Shown here piece after piece: positions 12,742-15,401 of a DNA stretch of 15,401 bases. The DNA comes from an uncultured Eubacteriales bacterium (GTDB lineage: Bacteria > Bacillota_I > Bacilli_A > RF39 > UBA660), in NCBI GenBank assembly GCA_900321795.1, contig ONXO01000069.1, positions 1-15,401 of the forward strand. Direction: 5' to 3'. Numbering within the stretch: the first letter of the stretch is position 1; each line of letters starts with the position of its first letter. Made by a program: the position numbers and the translations under genes. The notes under the pieces were generated by a model. It made no database searches and was not told the origin of the DNA. It saw only the letters and a program-made list of their open reading frames with translations.

Positions 12742-13697
12742 CTATAAAGTTTAATGATACATTTATTGAAAACTATTACACTGTTTTAGGAAGAAATGAG
12801 CATAATATAACAATTAAAGCTGATAAGTTAATAGATGATTACTACAACAAACAAAAGAGTTTTGAACTAGGGGAAATGTCATATCAAATTGAAAGTATAA
12901 AAGGCTTGCTTAAGAAAAGTAAACTAAAAGAAAAAGATATTGATCTATTAGTTTCTGGCGATTTACAGAATGAATTATTAGCATCTAATTTTGCGGCTAG
13001 AAACTTTGATATACCATTTATTGCTCATTATAGTGCTTGTGCTTCTTTTGTGGGGAGTTTGATTATAGCTTCAAATTTGATAAAAAATAGCTCTAAGGCT
13101 ATAGTAACTGTAAGCAGTCATAATTTAGCAAGTGAAAAACAGTTTAGGTTTCCTATAGAATATGGATCTATTAGAAAAAAAGTAAACACTTTCACTGCAA
13201 CAGGTTCAGCAAGCGCTTTAGTTTCTAATAAAGGAAATATAAAAATAGAAAGTGCAACTATTGGAAAAGTAGTTGACCTAGGATATACAGATGCAAATAA
13301 TTTTGGAGCATGCATGGCTCCGGCAGCAGCTAAAACAATATATGAACATTTAAAAGAAACTAAAAGAGATGGTGCATACTATGACTTAATATTAACTGGA
13401 GATTTAGGAGTTTATGGAATAGAAATACTGAAAGAGTATATGCTAAAAGAATACGATATAAATCTAAATAATGTAAATGATGCAGGATCTCTTTTGTTTG
13501 AAGATTCAGGCTCTTCTATAGCAGGCGGTTCAGGTCCAGTTTGCACGCCACTAATATTATTTAACAAAATCTTTAGTGAAGGCTATAAGAAAATATTAGT
13601 TGTAGCAACTGGGTCACTTCATTCTAAAGAGAGTTGTAATTTCAAGGAATCTATCCCATCTATTGCACATGCAGTAAGTTTGGAGGTATTAAAGTGA
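12738..13697 (+). CDS. spoVAD: Stage V sporulation protein AD (SpoVAD)
   Basis: 319 aa protein with a thiolase/ketoacyl synthase III-like fold; in spores it binds dipicolinic acid for uptake and sits on the inner membrane without membrane helices. Seen are HYSACASFVGSLIIASNLI (C101 at the ancestral active-site position), TVSSHNLASEKQFRFPIEYG, ATGSASALVS and LTGDLGVYGIEIL. Slightly shorter than Bacillus SpoVAD (338 aa). GTG start overlapping the spoVAC stop; GGGAGTG upstream is the ribosome site. Its stop overlaps the spoVAEb start by 4 nt. Confidence 0.95.
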   Translation: MTIKFNDTFIENYYTVLGRNEHNITIKADKLIDDYYNKQKSFELGEMSYQIESIKGLLKKSKLKEKDIDLLVSGDLQNELLASNFAARNFDIPFIAHYSACASFVGSLIIASNLIKNSSKAIVTVSSHNLASEKQFRFPIEYGSIRKKVNTFTATGSASALVSNKGNIKIESATIGKVVDLGYTDANNFGACMAPAAAKTIYEHLKETKRDGAYYDLILTGDLGVYGIEILKEYMLKEYDINLNNVNDAGSLLFEDSGSSIAGGSGPVCTPLILFNKIFSEGYKKILVVATGSLHSKESCNFKESIPSIAHAVSLEVLK

Positions 13698-14044
13698 TAT
13701 ATTTAAATGCTTTTATATTAAGTGGAATCATATGTGCTATTGGCCAAATTATAATAGAATATACTAATCTAACGCCAGGACATGTCAATGCAATCTTAGT
13801 AGTATCTGGCGCAGTGCTTAGCTTTTTTGGAATATATGAGTTATTACTTGACTTTGCAGGAGCAGGTGCTTCTGTTCCAATAACTAATTATGGACATTTA
13901 TTATTTAAAGGTGCATATGAAGGTTTTATTGGAAATGGTATGACAGGGCTATTAAATGGAATAATGTCGACAAGTTCAGGAGGAGTTGCAGTAACTATTA
14001 TAATTGCCTTTGTAGTAGCGGTGATTTTTAGGCCAAAACATTAA
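13694..14044 (+). CDS. spoVAEb: Stage V sporulation protein AEb (SpoVAEb)
   Basis: 116 aa hydrophobic protein of the SpoVA channel. Three membrane segments are visible (about 4-22, 31-55, 97-113) with the conserved GAGASVPITNYGHLLFKGAYEG loop. GTG start with GGAGGT (13682-13687) 6 nt upstream, overlapping the spoVAD stop. With spoVAC and spoVAD it forms the three-gene minimal spoVA set also seen in Clostridia; spoVAA, spoVAB, spoVAEa and spoVAF are not in the window. Confidence 0.93.
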   Translation: MIYLNAFILSGIICAIGQIIIEYTNLTPGHVNAILVVSGAVLSFFGIYELLLDFAGAGASVPITNYGHLLFKGAYEGFIGNGMTGLLNGIMSTSSGGVAVTIIIAFVVAVIFRPKH

Positions 14045-14049
14045 AACTT

Positions 14050-14082
14050 AAACTAAAGATATTGTTAAGTCTTTAGTTTTTT
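14050..14082 (+). terminator. Rho-independent terminator of the spoIIA-spoVA operon
   Basis: A perfect 10-bp stem AAACTAAAGA/TCTTTAGTTT (14050-14059 with 14070-14079), 10-nt loop, and a T run at 14077-14082. Confidence 0.85.
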
Positions 14083-14090
14083 GTTATAAT
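14082..14090 (+). promoter_or_regulatory. Extended -10 promoter of the 14124-scpA operon
   Basis: TGTTATAAT, identical to the extended -10 at 36-44, lies right after the spoVA terminator. It is 34 nt before the ATG at 14124. Confidence 0.6.
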
Positions 14091-14123
14091 TTCTAATGAA
14101 GAGTAGAAAGGAAAGTGAAGATA

Positions 14124-15026
14124 ATGAAGCAAGAAGAAAAAATTGAAATCTTAGATTTATCTTCACAAAATAGCAAAATTGAAATCTTAGATTTTTCTAA
14201 TAATGATAACCCATTAGAAACTCGAAAGGAGAATAGAATATTAATAATTATCATTATTGTAGTATTAATTGCTTTGACAATTATTCCTTCTGTAAGTAAC
14301 ATATTTTCAAACAAAAATACTCCTATTATTACAAATTCTACTAATGAAATTGAAAGTAAAGATACATTAGATGGTTTCCTAGAAATAGGAAATAGTGATG
14401 GATCTATAACAGCTAAGAAAGTACAGTTTTATAATTTTCAAAAAAGAACAAGTAATAAAATAACATTTAATTATTTGCCTGAATCTTCTATTGATAATGT
14501 CTATTCACTAAATTTGTATATAGAACTTTATAATAATAGAAAAGTTGCTATTTATAGAAAAAAATTTGATGTTACTTCATTAGAAAGAAAAGTATTAGGA
14601 ATATATACTCTTTCACTAAATGAAAATATATATGGTGAAAGTGTTTATGCTAAGATAAGTATTTTAAATCAAGATGATTTTAAAACTATGAAGGAAGAAT
14701 TAAAATGCACTATTAGTAAAAATGTTAATAACAAAGAAGTTATTAACAAAGTTATATATGATTTCAGTACAAATGGGTTAGTAAACTACAAAGTAAACAA
14801 AACTGTAAACAATTCGGAAAGTGAAGAAGATAATTATTTTGAAAGTGAATATAATAAACTAGTTAAATATGAAATAACAGATTTAGTTAATGAGGCAGGT
14901 TCACTAAGCTATACTATAGATTTATTAGATAGTAAACTTAGTGATTATAATGCTTTATACACTCTTGGAAGCACAGCAAGAGAAGTTAAACTAGATAGTG
15001 AAACAAAAGGCTGGAGATGTGAGTGA
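14124..15026 (+). CDS. Unrecognised single-pass membrane protein upstream of scpA
   Basis: 300 aa. A short cytoplasmic head carries a tandem 12-residue repeat (KIEILDLS, KIEILDFS), then one membrane helix (about 36-54, ILIIIIIVVLIALTIIPS), then a large extracytoplasmic region (about 60-300) with many beta-type stretches and no motif I recognise. There is no signal peptidase site, so it is probably anchored N-in/C-out. An in-frame GTG at 14115 lies only 2 nt after AAAGGA and is less likely than the ATG at 14124. The end overlaps scpA by 1 nt (TGATG), so the two are translationally coupled. Confidence 0.78.
   Translation: MKQEEKIEILDLSSQNSKIEILDFSNNDNPLETRKENRILIIIIIVVLIALTIIPSVSNIFSNKNTPIITNSTNEIESKDTLDGFLEIGNSDGSITAKKVQFYNFQKRTSNKITFNYLPESSIDNVYSLNLYIELYNNRKVAIYRKKFDVTSLERKVLGIYTLSLNENIYGESVYAKISILNQDDFKTMKEELKCTISKNVNNKEVINKVIYDFSTNGLVNYKVNKTVNNSESEEDNYFESEYNKLVKYEITDLVNEAGSLSYTIDLLDSKLSDYNALYTLGSTAREVKLDSETKGWRCE
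14139..14194 (+). repeat. Tandem 36-nt repeat in the 14124 gene
   Basis: A 20-base block is exactly repeated at 14139-14158 and 14175-14194, a 36-nt (12-codon) period. It encodes the two KIEILD(L/F) motifs in the cytoplasmic head. Confidence 0.8.
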
Positions 15027-15401
15027 TGAACAATTTTTTAATAGGGGATTTTGAAGGGCCACTTGATTTGCTACTTCATTTAGTAAGACAATCTAAAGTA
15101 GAGATAAGTGAACTTAAGCTAGTGGATATCACCGAGCAATACATAAACTTTTTAAAAAAGATGGAAGATATGAATCTTGATATTGCAAGTGAATACTTAG
15201 TGGTTGCAAGTGAGCTTATTGAGATGAAAAGCAGAATGCTACTTCCTAAGCCAGTTAAAGATGAAGAAGAAGTAGAGGAAGAAAATCCCGAAGAAGAATT
15301 AAAAAGAAGACTACTTGAATATCAAAAATATAAAGAGAGTATCACTTCTTTTAGAAAATTAGAAGAAAATAGAAGTAGTTTCTTTACTAAAGTACCTGAA
15401 A
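15026..15401 (+). CDS. scpA: Segregation and condensation protein A, N-terminal part
   Basis: Kleisin subunit of the SMC-ScpAB condensin, which organises and segregates the chromosome. Only the first 125 codons are in the window; the gene runs off the right edge. The N-terminal pattern FEGPLDLLLHLVRQSKVEI, VDITEQYINFL and ASEYLVVASELIEMKSRMLLP is diagnostic for ScpA. The ATG overlaps the stop of the previous gene; GGAGATGTGAG just upstream can act as ribosome site. In Bacillus scpA lies some genes away from spoVA in the same neighbourhood, so the context here is a shortened version of it. Confidence 0.95.
   Translation, partial: MNNFLIGDFEGPLDLLLHLVRQSKVEISELKLVDITEQYINFLKKMEDMNLDIASEYLVVASELIEMKSRMLLPKPVKDEEEVEEENPEEELKRRLLEYQKYKESITSFRKLEENRSSFFTKVPE

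Noticed and set aside
1..15401. tRNA, rRNA, insertion sequences, prophage or integrase genes
   Set aside because: None found: no tRNA-like cloverleaf, transposase or integrase reading frame, or terminal inverted repeats were noticed.

Overview
The window comes from a very AT-rich, spore-forming Gram-positive (Firmicutes) bacterium. Evidence: a compact sporulation locus (spoIIAA-like, sigF-like, spoVAC, spoVAD, spoVAEb), dacF, strong AGGAGG-type ribosome sites, a lipoprotein PrsA, and genetic code 11 (tryptophan is TGG, TGA is a stop). The base composition and small intergenic gaps suit an uncultured gut Bacilli/Erysipelotrichia/Mollicutes-relative lineage, but the sequence alone does not fix the taxon.

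Layout. 1-2110: an OmpR-type response regulator and its overlapping sensor kinase, from an extended -10 promoter. 2136-3500: a convergent PrsA foldase lipoprotein, then two very short YjcZ-like membrane microproteins (32 and 41 aa), then a convergent HIT hydrolase. 3965-5155: a group II cysteine desulfurase. 5374-5727: a short SSB without the acidic tail. 5901-7848: a membrane-anchored protein with two cadherin-like/Ig-like domains followed by the D,D-carboxypeptidase DacF. 7853-7972: a tiny self-contained unit with a candidate promoter, a ribosome site, a 14-codon ORF and a terminator. 8016-10167: a divergent pair, a collagen-like surface protein (minus) and a family 2 glycosyltransferase with TPR-like repeats (plus), which together look like a spore-surface glycoprotein module. 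10314-10613: a probably frameshifted ~99-codon gene. 10628-11191: an unrecognised protein with a C-terminal membrane segment. 11262-14044: spoIIAA-like, sigF-like, spoVAC, spoVAD, spoVAEb. 14124-15026: an unrecognised membrane protein that overlaps the start of scpA (cut by the window edge).

The order dacF - spoIIAA - sigF - spoVA - scpA matches a neighbourhood also found in Bacillus subtilis, so this is a reduced version of an ancestral locus with a spore-surface module inserted. The most notable point is that the anti-sigma kinase gene spoIIAB, normally between spoIIAA and sigF, is absent: the two remaining genes overlap by 4 nt, and the SpoIIAA-like protein has Asp-Glu-Glu-Gly where the phosphorylated Asp-Ser-Ser-Gly motif should be. 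The partner-switch control of the first forespore sigma factor therefore looks lost or rebuilt. Near it are a good Spo0A box upstream of spoIIAA and a 13-bp hairpin that buries the spoVAC ribosome site.
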